NCBI RefSeq assembly: GCF_900094545.1
Contig: NZ_FMAH01000050.1
Location: 1-46,396, forward strand
Length of the DNA stretch: 46,396 bases
DNA from: Martinezella miluonensis
GTDB taxonomy: Bacteria > Pseudomonadota > Alphaproteobacteria > Rhizobiales > Rhizobiaceae
Direction: 5' to 3'
Shown: positions 9,076 to 16,619 of the stretch, piece after piece
How the letters are laid out: each line of letters opens with the position of its first letter
Numbering within the stretch: position 1 is the stretch's first letter
Position numbers and translations under genes: made by a program
The notes under the pieces: generated by a model
What the model was told of the DNA's origin: nothing
What the model saw: the letters and a program-made list of their open reading frames with translations, nothing else
Databases searched by the model: none

Positions 9076-9300
9076 ATGTTCCCCGGAGACTGTTCTATCG
9101 TTGTTATCAGCCATTGTTATGCGAGGAATGTGCTTTCGCAAAGCGTAATGCATCGCTATAGGCGGGTTGCGCCACGGAAATGTTCGATTTCATGGCTTAA
9201 AGAGGCAAAAGCCTGTTCACAAACGTCGGCCCAAATTGGCGCTCGCCGGGCCTTTCGGCTATAAATTTCGCAGTGATTCTAAAAGAGATCGTGATCTGTT

Positions 9301-12087
9301 TTGACTGAGCAAACACCACCCGGCGGCGGGAAGCTCCCGCCAGGCATCGAGCCGATTTCCATCATGGAGGAAATGCAGCGGTCGTATCTCGATTACGCCA
9401 TGAGCGTAATCGTCAGCCGCGCGCTTCCCGATGTCCGCGATGGTCTCAAGCCAGTTCATCGGCGCATCCTCTATGCCGCCCATGAAAGCGGCTATCACTG
9501 GAACCGCAAATATGTGAAGTCAGCTCGTCCCGTCGCCGACGTCATGGGTAAATACCACCCCCACGGCGACGCTTCGATCTACGATGCCTTGGTCCGCATG
9601 GCGCAGAACTGGTCGATGCGTGTGCCGCTCATCGACGGGCAGGGCAATTTCGGTTCGATCGACGGCGACCCGCCGGCGGCGATGCGCTACACGGAATCGC
9701 GCCTGACCAAGGTCGCCCATGAGCTGATCGAGGATATCGACAAGGAAACGGTCGATTTCCAGGAAAACTACGATGCGACTTCGGAAGAGCCGAAGGTTCT
9801 GCCGGCACGCTTCCCCAATCTGCTCGTCAACGGCTCCGGCGGCATCGCCGTCGGCATGGCGACGAATATTCCGCCGCACAATCTGTCGGAAGTGGTCGAT
9901 GGCTGTATTGCGCTGATCGACAATCCGGCGATCGAGCTGCCCGAGATGATGCAGATCATCCCCGGTCCGGATTTTCCGACCGGCGCGAAGATCCTCGGCC
10001 GTGCCGGTATCCGTTCCGCCTATGAGACGGGCCGCGGCTCCGTCGTCATGCGTGGCGTCGCGACGATCGAGCCGATGCGCGGCGATCGCGAGCAGATCAT
10101 CATCACAGAAGTCCCTTTCCAGGTGAACAAGGCGTCGATGATCGAGAAGATGGCCGAGCTCGTGCGCGAAAAGCGCATCGAGGGTATCTCGGACCTTCGC
10201 GACGAATCCGACCGTCAGGGCTATCGCGTCGTCGTCGAGTTGAAGCGAGATGCCAACGCCGATGTCATTCTGAACCAGCTCTATCGTTATACGCCGCTAC
10301 AGACCTCGTTCGGCTGCAACATGGTGGCGCTGAACGGTGGCAAGCCCGAACTAATGAACCTTATGGACATGCTGCGCGCTTTCGTGGCTTTCCGTGAGGA
10401 AGTCATCAGCCGCCGCACCAAATATCTGCTGCGCAAGGCGCGTGACCGCGCCCACGTTTTGGTCGGTCTGGCGATTGCGGTCGCCAATATCGACGAAGTC
10501 ATCCGCGTTATTCGCCAGGCGCCGGATCCGCAATCGGCCCGCGAAGAGCTGATGACGCGCCGCTGGAACGCCGCCGATGTCGAATCGCTTATCCGGCTAA
10601 TCGACGATCCGCGTCACCGCATCAACGAGGATGGCACCTACAACCTCTCGGAAGAGCAGGCACGCGCCATTCTCGAACTGCGACTGGCTCGCCTGACCGC
10701 CCTCGGTCGCGACGAAATCGACGAGGAACTCAATCAGATCGGCGCCGAGATCAAGGATTACCTTGATATTCTGTCTTCGCGCCTGCGCATCCAAACCATT
10801 GTAAAAGAAGAGCTTGCGGCCGTTCGCGACGAGTTTGGAACGCCGCGGCGCACCGAGATCGTCGATGGCGGTCTCGAAATGGACGACGAGGATCTGATCG
10901 CTCGCGAAGACATGGTCGTCACCGTTTCGCACCTTGGCTACATCAAGCGTGTGCCGCTGACGACCTATCGTGCGCAGCGCCGCGGCGGCAAGGGCCGCTC
11001 GGGCATGACGACCCGTGACGAAGATTTCGTTACCCGGCTATTCGTTCTCAATACGCATACGCCGGTCCTGTTCTTCTCGTCTCATGGTATCGTCTACAAG
11101 GAGAAAGTCTGGCGCCTGCCGATCGGCACGCCGACCTCGCGCGGCAAGGCGTTGATCAACATGCTGCCGCTGGAGCCCGGCGAACGTATCACGACAATCA
11201 TGCCGCTGCCCGAGGATGAGGATAGCTGGGATAATCTCGACGTCATGTTCACCACGACGCGCGGAACGGTGCGCCGTAATAAGCTGTCGGACTTCGTGCA
11301 GGTGAACCGCAACGGCAAGATCGCCATGAAGCTCGAGGAAGAGGGCGACGAAATCCTCTCTGTCGAGACCTGCACCGAGCAAGACGACGTGCTGATGACG
11401 ACGGCGCTTGGCCAGTGCATCCGCTTCTCGGTTTCGGACGTGCGTGTCTTTGCCGGCCGCAATTCGATCGGCGTTCGCGGCATCAACCTGGCAGCTGGCG
11501 ACCGCATTATCTCCATGACGATCGTCCGCCATGTGGATGCAGAACCTTGGGAGCGCGCCGCCTATCTCAAGCGCTCCGTCGGCGAGCGCCGCTCCGCAAC
11601 CGGCGAGGACGAGGAAATCGCGCTGGTCGGCGAAGAAGTCACCGAAGAGGGACAGCTGAACGATGAGCGCTACGAGGAGCTGAAGGCGCTGGAGCAATTC
11701 GTTCTGACGGTTTCGGAAAAGGGTTTCGGCAAGCGCTCCTCCTCCTACGACTTCCGTATCTCCGGTCGCGGCGGCAAGGGTATTCGCGCCACCGACACGT
11801 CGAAGACTGGCGAGATCGGCGAGCTCGTTGCCGCCTTCCCGGTCGAAGACGGCGATCAGATCATGCTCGTCTCGGATGGCGGTCAGTTGATCCGTGTTCC
11901 CGTTGGCGGCATACGCGTCGCCAGCCGTGCCACCAAGGGCGTTACCATCTTCTCGACCGCCAAGGATGAGAAGGTGGTATCCGTCGAGCGCATCAGCGAG
12001 CCGGAAGGCGAAGACGATGCGGGCGCCGACGATGAAGCGACCAACGGTGAGGCCGGCGGTGACGTCGAGGGCGCAAGCGGGGAATAG
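9301..12087 (+). CDS. gyrA: DNA gyrase subunit A
   Basis: The breakage-reunion subunit of type II topoisomerase, which introduces negative supercoils with GyrB. It opens on a TTG codon (MTEQTPPGGG...), and the family core begins at IEPISIMEEMQRSYLDYAM. The catalytic tyrosine is Y130 in AAMRYTESR, equivalent to E. coli Y122. The quinolone-determining region reads HPHGDASIYDAL: residue 91, aligned with E. coli Ser83, is alanine, while the Asp87 equivalent (D95) is kept. The GyrA-box-type motif is RGGKGRSGM, and the six-bladed C-terminal domain ends in an acidic tail. The length of 928 residues is usual for rhizobia. The gene stands alone with its own terminator. Confidence 0.98.
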   Translation: MTEQTPPGGGKLPPGIEPISIMEEMQRSYLDYAMSVIVSRALPDVRDGLKPVHRRILYAAHESGYHWNRKYVKSARPVADVMGKYHPHGDASIYDALVRMAQNWSMRVPLIDGQGNFGSIDGDPPAAMRYTESRLTKVAHELIEDIDKETVDFQENYDATSEEPKVLPARFPNLLVNGSGGIAVGMATNIPPHNLSEVVDGCIALIDNPAIELPEMMQIIPGPDFPTGAKILGRAGIRSAYETGRGSVVMRGVATIEPMRGDREQIIITEVPFQVNKASMIEKMAELVREKRIEGISDLRDESDRQGYRVVVELKRDANADVILNQLYRYTPLQTSFGCNMVALNGGKPELMNLMDMLRAFVAFREEVISRRTKYLLRKARDRAHVLVGLAIAVANIDEVIRVIRQAPDPQSAREELMTRRWNAADVESLIRLIDDPRHRINEDGTYNLSEEQARAILELRLARLTALGRDEIDEELNQIGAEIKDYLDILSSRLRIQTIVKEELAAVRDEFGTPRRTEIVDGGLEMDDEDLIAREDMVVTVSHLGYIKRVPLTTYRAQRRGGKGRSGMTTRDEDFVTRLFVLNTHTPVLFFSSHGIVYKEKVWRLPIGTPTSRGKALINMLPLEPGERITTIMPLPEDEDSWDNLDVMFTTTRGTVRRNKLSDFVQVNRNGKIAMKLEEEGDEILSVETCTEQDDVLMTTALGQCIRFSVSDVRVFAGRNSIGVRGINLAAGDRIISMTIVRHVDAEPWERAAYLKRSVGERRSATGEDEEIALVGEEVTEEGQLNDERYEELKALEQFVLTVSEKGFGKRSSSYDFRISGRGGKGIRATDTSKTGEIGELVAAFPVEDGDQIMLVSDGGQLIRVPVGGIRVASRATKGVTIFSTAKDEKVVSVERISEPEGEDDAGADDEATNGEAGGDVEGASGE

Positions 12088-12154
12088 GGATCGCAGCGTC
12101 GAATGGCGACCGGCGGCAATCGGTTCGCCGTGATGAAAGAATAAAGTCGTTACG

Positions 12155-12199
12155 ATCGCCTAAGTCTGCCGTGAAAAGCAATCTTAGGCGATTTCTTTT
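12155..12199 (+). terminator. Intrinsic terminator of gyrA
   Basis: A perfect 10-bp inverted repeat, ATCGCCTAAG (12155-12164) and CTTAGGCGAT (12183-12192), is followed by TTTCTTTT. It lies about 70 bp past the gyrA stop. Confidence 0.88.
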
Positions 12200-12251
12200 G
12201 GATCAGTGCCGAATATCAGGCGCCTGAAATTTCAAAGATGTCCGGTACCCT

Positions 12252-12777
12252 TTATTCGGGTCGCCTTTTGTCGGCGGAAAAGGCCGGCAATACTTCGAGG
12301 CTAGCCCGGTCTAATTGCGCCAATACCTCCTCATAGCCGAAACGAGAGCGCCAACTGGGGGGTATCTGCCAAAATCGAGGCATAGATGCGATCGATCTTT
12401 TGCGACAGGGGCCATTTGCGGCGGTCGAATTCCGCTGCAAGCGCTGGAGCGCGCAATCTAGTGACGGATGCCGCATCGGTTGCGAGGGATGCGCAGTCCT
12501 CCGGCTCGAAGGGCGTGGTGGCCGAGATAATGTGCCGTTGAAACGGATCGCCGCTATTCGTCAAAGCCGCCGTATGGGCATCGGCGACGTCACGGATGTC
12601 GACCCCGCGATGCAAGCGATAGGCCGCCATCCATTGCCGGGCTCAGGAAAGCTGGGAGCCATGCGCAAAACGCGCACCTCAAAATCCGAACAAGCCATCG
12701 CTTGCAGGATCCGCTCCGCCTCGAGCTTCGTGCGATGGCAGATGCTCCTGGGTTCGCGCTGGCAGCGGTCGCTGGAA
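12252..12777 (-). pseudogene. Remnant of an SDR/NAD-dependent epimerase gene
   Basis: Three consecutive minus-strand frames together read like the C-terminal half of an extended SDR epimerase. First comes TKLEAERILQAM (where YxxxK would sit, but as CHRTK), then LRMAPSFPEPGNGW. Next is MAAYRLHRGVDIRDVADAH, the family's 'DVRDVA' signature, and last WRSRFGYEEVLAQLDRA. The first frame change, near 12629, fits loss of one ATGG unit from a repeat. The second is in a run of six C (minus strand) near 12357-12362, where five would restore the frame. The Rossmann N-terminal half is missing and a terminator sits in its place. It is decayed beyond any single sequencing error. Confidence 0.75.
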
Positions 12778-12779
12778 TG

Positions 12780-12813
12780 AAAAAACCGGACGCTGGAGGC
12801 GCCCGGTTTTTGT
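12780..12813. terminator. Bidirectional hairpin terminator downstream of the small-protein genes
   Basis: AAAAAACCGGACGC is followed by a TGGAG loop and then GCGCCCGGTTTTT. The stem has one A/C mismatch on the plus strand that becomes a U-G wobble in a minus-strand transcript. The T runs on both sides allow use in either direction. The most likely client is the minus-strand gene ending at 12855. Confidence 0.75.
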
Positions 12814-12854
12814 TCAGTCAAGCACACTTGGGAGATGTGAATGATATAAGGAGA

Positions 12855-12989
12855 TCAGAGCGTCTTGTGACGCTTATGCAGCCTCTTGCTCTCTTCGCTC
12901 TCGCGATGGAGCGCCGAAATAGTAGATGCAACGGAGACGACAAACATGATGCTGATGAACAGTGTAAGCATCGTCAAAATCGTGAACAT
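12855..12989 (-). CDS. Small predicted membrane protein (44 aa)
   Basis: A 44-residue frame starting MFTILTMLTLFISIMFVVSV: one hydrophobic helix of about 22 residues, then a basic tail rich in His, Lys and Arg ending HKRHKTL. It has an excellent ribosome site (AAGGAGGG seven bases before ATG) and is followed on its own strand by a terminator at 12780-12813. A start signal, a transmembrane-plus-basic-tail architecture and a terminator together argue for a real gene. I do not recognise a family. The tail motif HRESE also occurs in the small protein at 13279-13503. It is probably transcribed with the gene at 13029-13187, 39 bp upstream. Confidence 0.6.
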   Translation of the reverse strand: MFTILTMLTLFISIMFVVSVASTISALHRESEESKRLHKRHKTL

Positions 12990-13028
12990 GATCGCTCCCT
13001 CCTTTGGTGGGACTAGCGTTCAGATCCC

Positions 13029-13187
13029 TTAATACTGGCTTACGGCAATGAAGTTACGAGCCGAAGCAAAGGGACCATAGATCTTCGACTGGTCGGGCTT
13101 TTGATCGTAAAGTGCGATGGTGGCCGCGAGCATTCCCGTAATCATGGTCATCCAAACAGCGTTAATAAGGGTGATCTTGTGGGACAT
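13029..13187 (-). CDS. Small predicted membrane protein (52 aa)
   Basis: This frame reads MSHKITLINAVWMTMITGML and continues AATIALYD before a polar tail ending AVSQY: one N-terminal transmembrane helix followed by about 25 polar residues. The start chosen is the ATG eight bases after AAGGAAG; another ATG two codons upstream is too close to that site. Unlike its neighbours it has no basic tail. It is likely the first gene of a two-gene unit with the 44-residue protein. A repeated operator-like motif lies about 130 bp upstream. I do not recognise a family. Confidence 0.55.
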   Translation of the reverse strand: MSHKITLINAVWMTMITGMLAATIALYDQKPDQSKIYGPFASARNFIAVSQY

Positions 13188-13278
13188 ACTCATCTTCCTT
13201 CTTGCCGCAATGTGCAGTCTGAGTTTCGAAGTTTAAACGCAGCGGTTTGCAAATGGTTCCGCCGATGTTGAGAGGTAT

Positions 13279-13503
13279 CTAGCAATGCGTGCCTGAAGCG
13301 ACTTTGAATGCCTTGTTCATCTGGCGTTCAGATTCGCGATGCGTTTTGCGCATGGCAATGACGATTTCTTGGGCAGAATCCACGTTTTCCGCGGCTTCTG
13401 GCGTAGCAGCCCATTCGATCTCGTATTTTTCGCAGAAAAGATGAACGAGGTATTCGACGAAAAATGAACAGACGATGGCGACCGTAATAATGAAGACCAA
13501 CAT
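13279..13503 (-). CDS. Small predicted membrane protein (74 aa)
   Basis: The frame starts MLVFIITVAIVCSFFVEYLV: one hydrophobic helix, an acidic middle (AATPEAAENVDSAQE) and a charged tail RKTHRESERQMNKAFK. Its ribosome site is weak. It has the same orientation and architecture as the two small genes downstream and shares HRESE with the 44-residue protein. The 3' end overlaps one copy of the repeated motif (13316-13331), so part of this tail may be regulatory DNA read as protein. The second motif copy lies about 105 bp upstream of its start. Real coding status is uncertain. Confidence 0.4.
   Translation of the reverse strand: MLVFIITVAIVCSFFVEYLVHLFCEKYEIEWAATPEAAENVDSAQEIVIAMRKTHRESERQMNKAFKVASGTHC
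13316..13331. promoter_or_regulatory. Operator-like motif, copy A
   Basis: TTCATCTGGCGTTCAG is 129 bp upstream of the 52-residue gene. Read on the minus strand, TGAA occurs twice at 11-bp spacing and is followed by TTCA at the same spacing. Such helical phasing is typical of OmpR/PhoB-type response-regulator sites. It matches copy B at 14 of 16 positions, and the similarity extends into the flanks (TGAATGCC on one side). The regulator is unknown. Confidence 0.4.
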
Positions 13504-13608
13504 GGCGTGACATTCCCAGAGCCGAGGTCGGCGAGCCGTTGAAACCGGCCCGCCTTGATGTTGGCGTCAGTAATGCATTGTCGATCTGAAACAGGCTTGA
13601 ATGCCGCA

Positions 13609-13624
13609 TTCATCTGCGGTTCAG
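13609..13624. promoter_or_regulatory. Operator-like motif, copy B
   Basis: TTCATCTGCGGTTCAG differs from copy A only by a GC/CG swap in the middle. The left flank is the perfect palindrome TGAATG-CCG-CATTCA. It lies 105 bp upstream of the 74-residue gene on the minus strand and 80 bp upstream of coaD on the plus strand, so it could serve either. Confidence 0.4.
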
Positions 13625-13704
13625 AGGCAGCCTGCGGGTTGCAAATGACTTGCGATGTTGCCCCATCCGTGACAAAAGGCGTCGAAACAACGAGCCGGCC
13701 TGGT

Positions 13705-14217
13705 ATGACGACAGCCTTTTATCCCGGATCCTTCGACCCGATGACCAACGGACATCTGGATGTCCTCGTGCAGGCGCTGAATGTCGCCTCCAGAGTCATC
13801 GTGGCGATCGGCGTTCATCCCGGTAAGAAGCCGCTTTTCTCTTTCGAGGAGAGAGCGGAACTGATCCGCAGATCGCTTACGGATGCTTTGCCGCATAAAG
13901 CGGGTGACATCTCTGTCGTCGCCTTCGAAAATCTGGTGGTCGACGCCGCCCGCGCCCATGGCGCTACCTTGCTGGTGCGCGGCCTGCGCGATGGTACAGA
14001 CCTCGACTATGAGATGCAGATGGCTGGCATGAACCGGCAGATGGCGCCCGATATCCAGACGTTGTTTCTGCCGGCCGGTACGGCTTCGCGGCCCATAACC
14101 GCCACATTGGTGCGGCAGATCGCATCCATGGGCGGTGACGTCAGCACCTTCGTGCCGCCGGCGGTTCTGGAAGCCCTGACCGCCAAACTCAAAGACAAGA
14201 CCAGCGCCAAAAGCTGA
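13705..14217 (+). CDS. coaD: Phosphopantetheine adenylyltransferase (CoaD)
   Basis: Transfers AMP from ATP to 4'-phosphopantetheine, the penultimate step of coenzyme A synthesis. The nucleotidyltransferase motif FYPGSFDPMTNGHLD holds the (T/H)xGH ATP site at about residues 15-18. RGLRDGTDLDYEMQMAGMNR is the second family signature. The start at ATG 13705 gives 170 residues, close to the usual 160-170; longer upstream extensions would run through the copy B motif. It is the first of a run of five same-strand genes ending with tgt. Confidence 0.95.
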   Translation: MTTAFYPGSFDPMTNGHLDVLVQALNVASRVIVAIGVHPGKKPLFSFEERAELIRRSLTDALPHKAGDISVVAFENLVVDAARAHGATLLVRGLRDGTDLDYEMQMAGMNRQMAPDIQTLFLPAGTASRPITATLVRQIASMGGDVSTFVPPAVLEALTAKLKDKTSAKS

Positions 14218-14246
14218 GCCGAAATCCATTTCCGAACGGAGCACCC

Positions 14247-14819
14247 ATGAAACTCTTTCATATCGCAATGGCAGGCGCTTTGAGCCTTGCCGCCTTCGCA
14301 GGTAGCACAATCTCGGCTGCTGCTGCGGACCTTCTGACGATCCAGCTCAAGGACGGCCCGGTCGTCATCCAGCTGATGCCAGAGGTTGCTCCGAAGCATG
14401 TCGCGCAGATCGAGGCGCTGGCCAAGAAGGGGGCGTATGATAACGTCGTATTCCACCGCGTTATCGATGGCTTTATGGCCCAGACCGGCGATGTCCAGTA
14501 CGGCAATACGACGAAGGGTTATAATGCGGGCAAGGCCGGCACCGGCGGTTCCGATTTGCCGAACCTTCCGGCCGAATTCTCCAAGACACCCTTCACGCGC
14601 GGCACTGTCGGCATGGCGCGCGCTCAGGATCCGAATTCCGCCAACTCGCAGTTCTTCATCATGTTTGCCAATGGCGATTTCCTGAACGGCCAGTATACGG
14701 TCGTCGGCAAGGTCGTCTCCGGCATGGAACTTGTCGACAAGATCAAGCGCGGCGAAGGCCAGAACGGCGAAGTGAGCAACCCGGACAAGATGATCAAGGT
14801 CACTGTCACCAAGAAGTAA
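14247..14819 (+). CDS. ppiA: Periplasmic peptidyl-prolyl cis-trans isomerase, cyclophilin type
   Basis: Catalyses proline cis-trans isomerisation during folding of exported proteins. Residues 1-26 form a Sec signal peptide (MKLFHIAMAGALSLAAFAGS, then ending SAAAA), which places the mature enzyme in the periplasm. The cyclophilin fold shows VVFHRVIDGFMAQTGD with the catalytic-type arginine, followed by GTVGMARAQDPNSANSQFFI. The length is 190 residues. It follows coaD by 29 bp and is a paralogue of the cytoplasmic enzyme immediately downstream; the two share the same core motifs almost word for word. Confidence 0.93.
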   Translation: MKLFHIAMAGALSLAAFAGSTISAAAADLLTIQLKDGPVVIQLMPEVAPKHVAQIEALAKKGAYDNVVFHRVIDGFMAQTGDVQYGNTTKGYNAGKAGTGGSDLPNLPAEFSKTPFTRGTVGMARAQDPNSANSQFFIMFANGDFLNGQYTVVGKVVSGMELVDKIKRGEGQNGEVSNPDKMIKVTVTKK

Positions 14820-14951
14820 TTTCACAGGCATGATCCCCAGAATGCCTCTGTGGCTTTGGGCAAGGTCATGCTGAATCAGGCGACATGACCCCAAAAGTGC
14901 CGCGCGGCGCTCGGGGCATGCGCAATCAAGAAGAGAGAAGAGGAAACGAAC

Positions 14952-15452
14952 ATGGCTGAGATCAAGGATCCAGAAAACACCCTCATCCTGGAAACCACCA
15001 AGGGCCAGGTTGTCATTCAGCTTCTGCCGCAGGTCGCTCCCGAGCATGTTGCCCGCATCAAGGAACTGGCACGCGAAAAGGCTTACGACAATGTCGTGTT
15101 CCATCGCGTCATCGATGGCTTCATGGCCCAGACCGGCGATGTCGAACATGGCAAGGTCGGCGGCAACACCGCTCGCGCCGGCACGGGCGGCTCGTCCAAG
15201 CCGGACCTGAAGGCGGAATTCTCCGCGACCTCGCATATTCGTGGCACCTGCTCGATGGCGCGTTCGCAGAACCCGAACTCGGCAAACTCGCAGTTCTTCA
15301 TCTGCTTTGCCGACGCACCTTGGCTGAATAAGCAGTACTCCGTTTGGGGGCAGGTGATCTCCGGTATGGACAATGTCGACAAGATCAAGCGCGGCGAGCC
15401 GGTGAAGGATCCGGATTCGATCGTATCCGCGCGGGTTGCCGCCGACGTCTGA
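14952..15452 (+). CDS. ppiB: Cytoplasmic peptidyl-prolyl cis-trans isomerase, cyclophilin type
   Basis: The cytosolic cyclophilin paralogue of the preceding gene. The 166 residues have no signal peptide, starting MAEIKDPENTLILETTKGQV. Core motifs are VVFHRVIDGFMAQTGD and CSMARSQNPNSANSQFFICF. Its ribosome site is purine-rich (AAGAGAGAAGAGGAAACGAAC). The 132-bp gap after ppiA has GC-rich repeats but no clear terminator. It is followed by an intrinsic terminator at 15468-15506. The tandem arrangement suggests an old duplication with one copy gaining or losing an export signal. Confidence 0.94.
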   Translation: MAEIKDPENTLILETTKGQVVIQLLPQVAPEHVARIKELAREKAYDNVVFHRVIDGFMAQTGDVEHGKVGGNTARAGTGGSSKPDLKAEFSATSHIRGTCSMARSQNPNSANSQFFICFADAPWLNKQYSVWGQVISGMDNVDKIKRGEPVKDPDSIVSARVAADV

Positions 15453-15467
15453 TCGTGATTATTCCTG

Positions 15468-15506
15468 AAACCCGCCTCTTGCGCCTCGGGCGTGAGGGGC
15501 GGGTTT
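15468..15506 (+). terminator. Intrinsic terminator after ppiB
   Basis: AAACCCGCC (15468-15476) pairs with GGCGGGTTT (15498-15506), and the stem is extended by TC/GA. The T run is short (TTTCGCTTT). It lies between ppiB and queA and would separate the cyclophilin and queuosine units. Confidence 0.75.
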
Positions 15507-15527
15507 CGCTTTGCCTGGATGAGTTGA

Positions 15528-16613
15528 ATGCGTGTTGACCTTTTCGATTTCGATTTGCCGGACGAGCGTATTGCGCTCAGGCCTGCCGAGCCGCGTGACA
15601 GCGCGCGCCTGCTCGTCGTCGATCCGAACAACGAAGCAAACACGCTGAGCGACCATCAGGTGCGGGATCTGCCGTCCTTCCTGCGTCCTGGCGATGCCAT
15701 GGTCTTCAACGATACCAGGGTCATCCCGGCGCAACTGGAAGGCATTCGCTACCGCGAGGGTGCTCCCGGCCAGCAGGTTTCGGCAACCTTGCATATGCGC
15801 GTTGCACCTGATCGCTGGAAGGCTTTCGCCAAGCCCGGCAAGCGCATCAAGATCGGCGATCGCATCCAGTTCGGCCACGGCGAGAATGTCTGCGCACTCG
15901 GCACGCTCGACGCAACGGTCGAGGATAAGGGCGAGGGCGGCGAGATCACTCTGCGGTTCGATCTATCCGGTCCTGCTCTCGATGAGGCGATCGCCACCGT
16001 AGGGCATATTCCGCTGCCGCCCTATATCGCGGCGAAGCGCTCGGAAGACGAGCGTGATCGCGCCGATTATCAGACGATCTATGCGCGTGAAGAGGGCGCC
16101 GTCGCGGCACCTACAGCAGGCCTGCATTTCACGCCGCCGCTGTTTGCCGCGCTCGATGCCATGGGTATCGAGCGGCATTTTGTGACGCTACATGTCGGCG
16201 CCGGTACCTTCCTGCCGGTCAAGTCCGACGATACCGACGACCACAAGATGCATTTCGAGATCGGTTATGTCGATGCCGCTACCGCTGCAAAGTTGAATGC
16301 CGTCAAGGCGAGGGGCGGGCGCATCGTCTGCGTCGGAACCACGTCGCTGAGATTGATCGAAAGTGCCGCCGCCGATGATGGCACGATCAAGCCCTGGCAG
16401 GGTGCCACGGGCATTTTCATCACGCCCGGCTACCGCTTCAAGGCCGTCGACATGCTGATGACCAATTTCCACCTGCCGCGTTCGACCCTGTTCATGCTCG
16501 TATCGGCCTTTGCCGGCCTCGATACGATGCGCGCGGCCTATACCCACGCTATCGAGACGGGCTATCGCTTCTATTCCTATGGCGATGGCAGCCTGCTCTA
16601 CCGGAAAGACTAG
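15528..16613 (+). CDS. queA: S-adenosylmethionine:tRNA ribosyltransferase-isomerase (QueA)
   Basis: Transfers and isomerises the ribosyl part of SAM onto preQ1-modified tRNA, giving epoxyqueuosine. The start MRVDLFDFDLPDERIALRPAEPRD is the classic N-terminus. Other family signatures are DAMVFNDTRVIPAQL, VAAPTAGLHFTP and LVSAFAGLDTMRAAYTHAIE. The 361 residues match the family. The stop is 6 bp from the tgt start, so the two queuosine steps are translationally close and surely co-transcribed. Confidence 0.97.
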   Translation: MRVDLFDFDLPDERIALRPAEPRDSARLLVVDPNNEANTLSDHQVRDLPSFLRPGDAMVFNDTRVIPAQLEGIRYREGAPGQQVSATLHMRVAPDRWKAFAKPGKRIKIGDRIQFGHGENVCALGTLDATVEDKGEGGEITLRFDLSGPALDEAIATVGHIPLPPYIAAKRSEDERDRADYQTIYAREEGAVAAPTAGLHFTPPLFAALDAMGIERHFVTLHVGAGTFLPVKSDDTDDHKMHFEIGYVDAATAAKLNAVKARGGRIVCVGTTSLRLIESAAADDGTIKPWQGATGIFITPGYRFKAVDMLMTNFHLPRSTLFMLVSAFAGLDTMRAAYTHAIETGYRFYSYGDGSLLYRKD

Positions 16614-16619
16614 GACGAA

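Noticed and set aside
13317..13613. A 98-codon minus-strand frame containing QMNAAFKPVSDRQC, similar to the tail of the 74-codon small protein
   Set aside because: The similarity is explained by the duplicated operator-like DNA motif. There is no ribosome site, no transmembrane segment, and it overlaps the better frame at 13279-13503.
14820..14951. Possible terminator or regulatory RNA between the two cyclophilin genes
   Set aside because: Repeated GC-rich words (CATGACC, GGCATG) are present, but no stem is followed by a T run.
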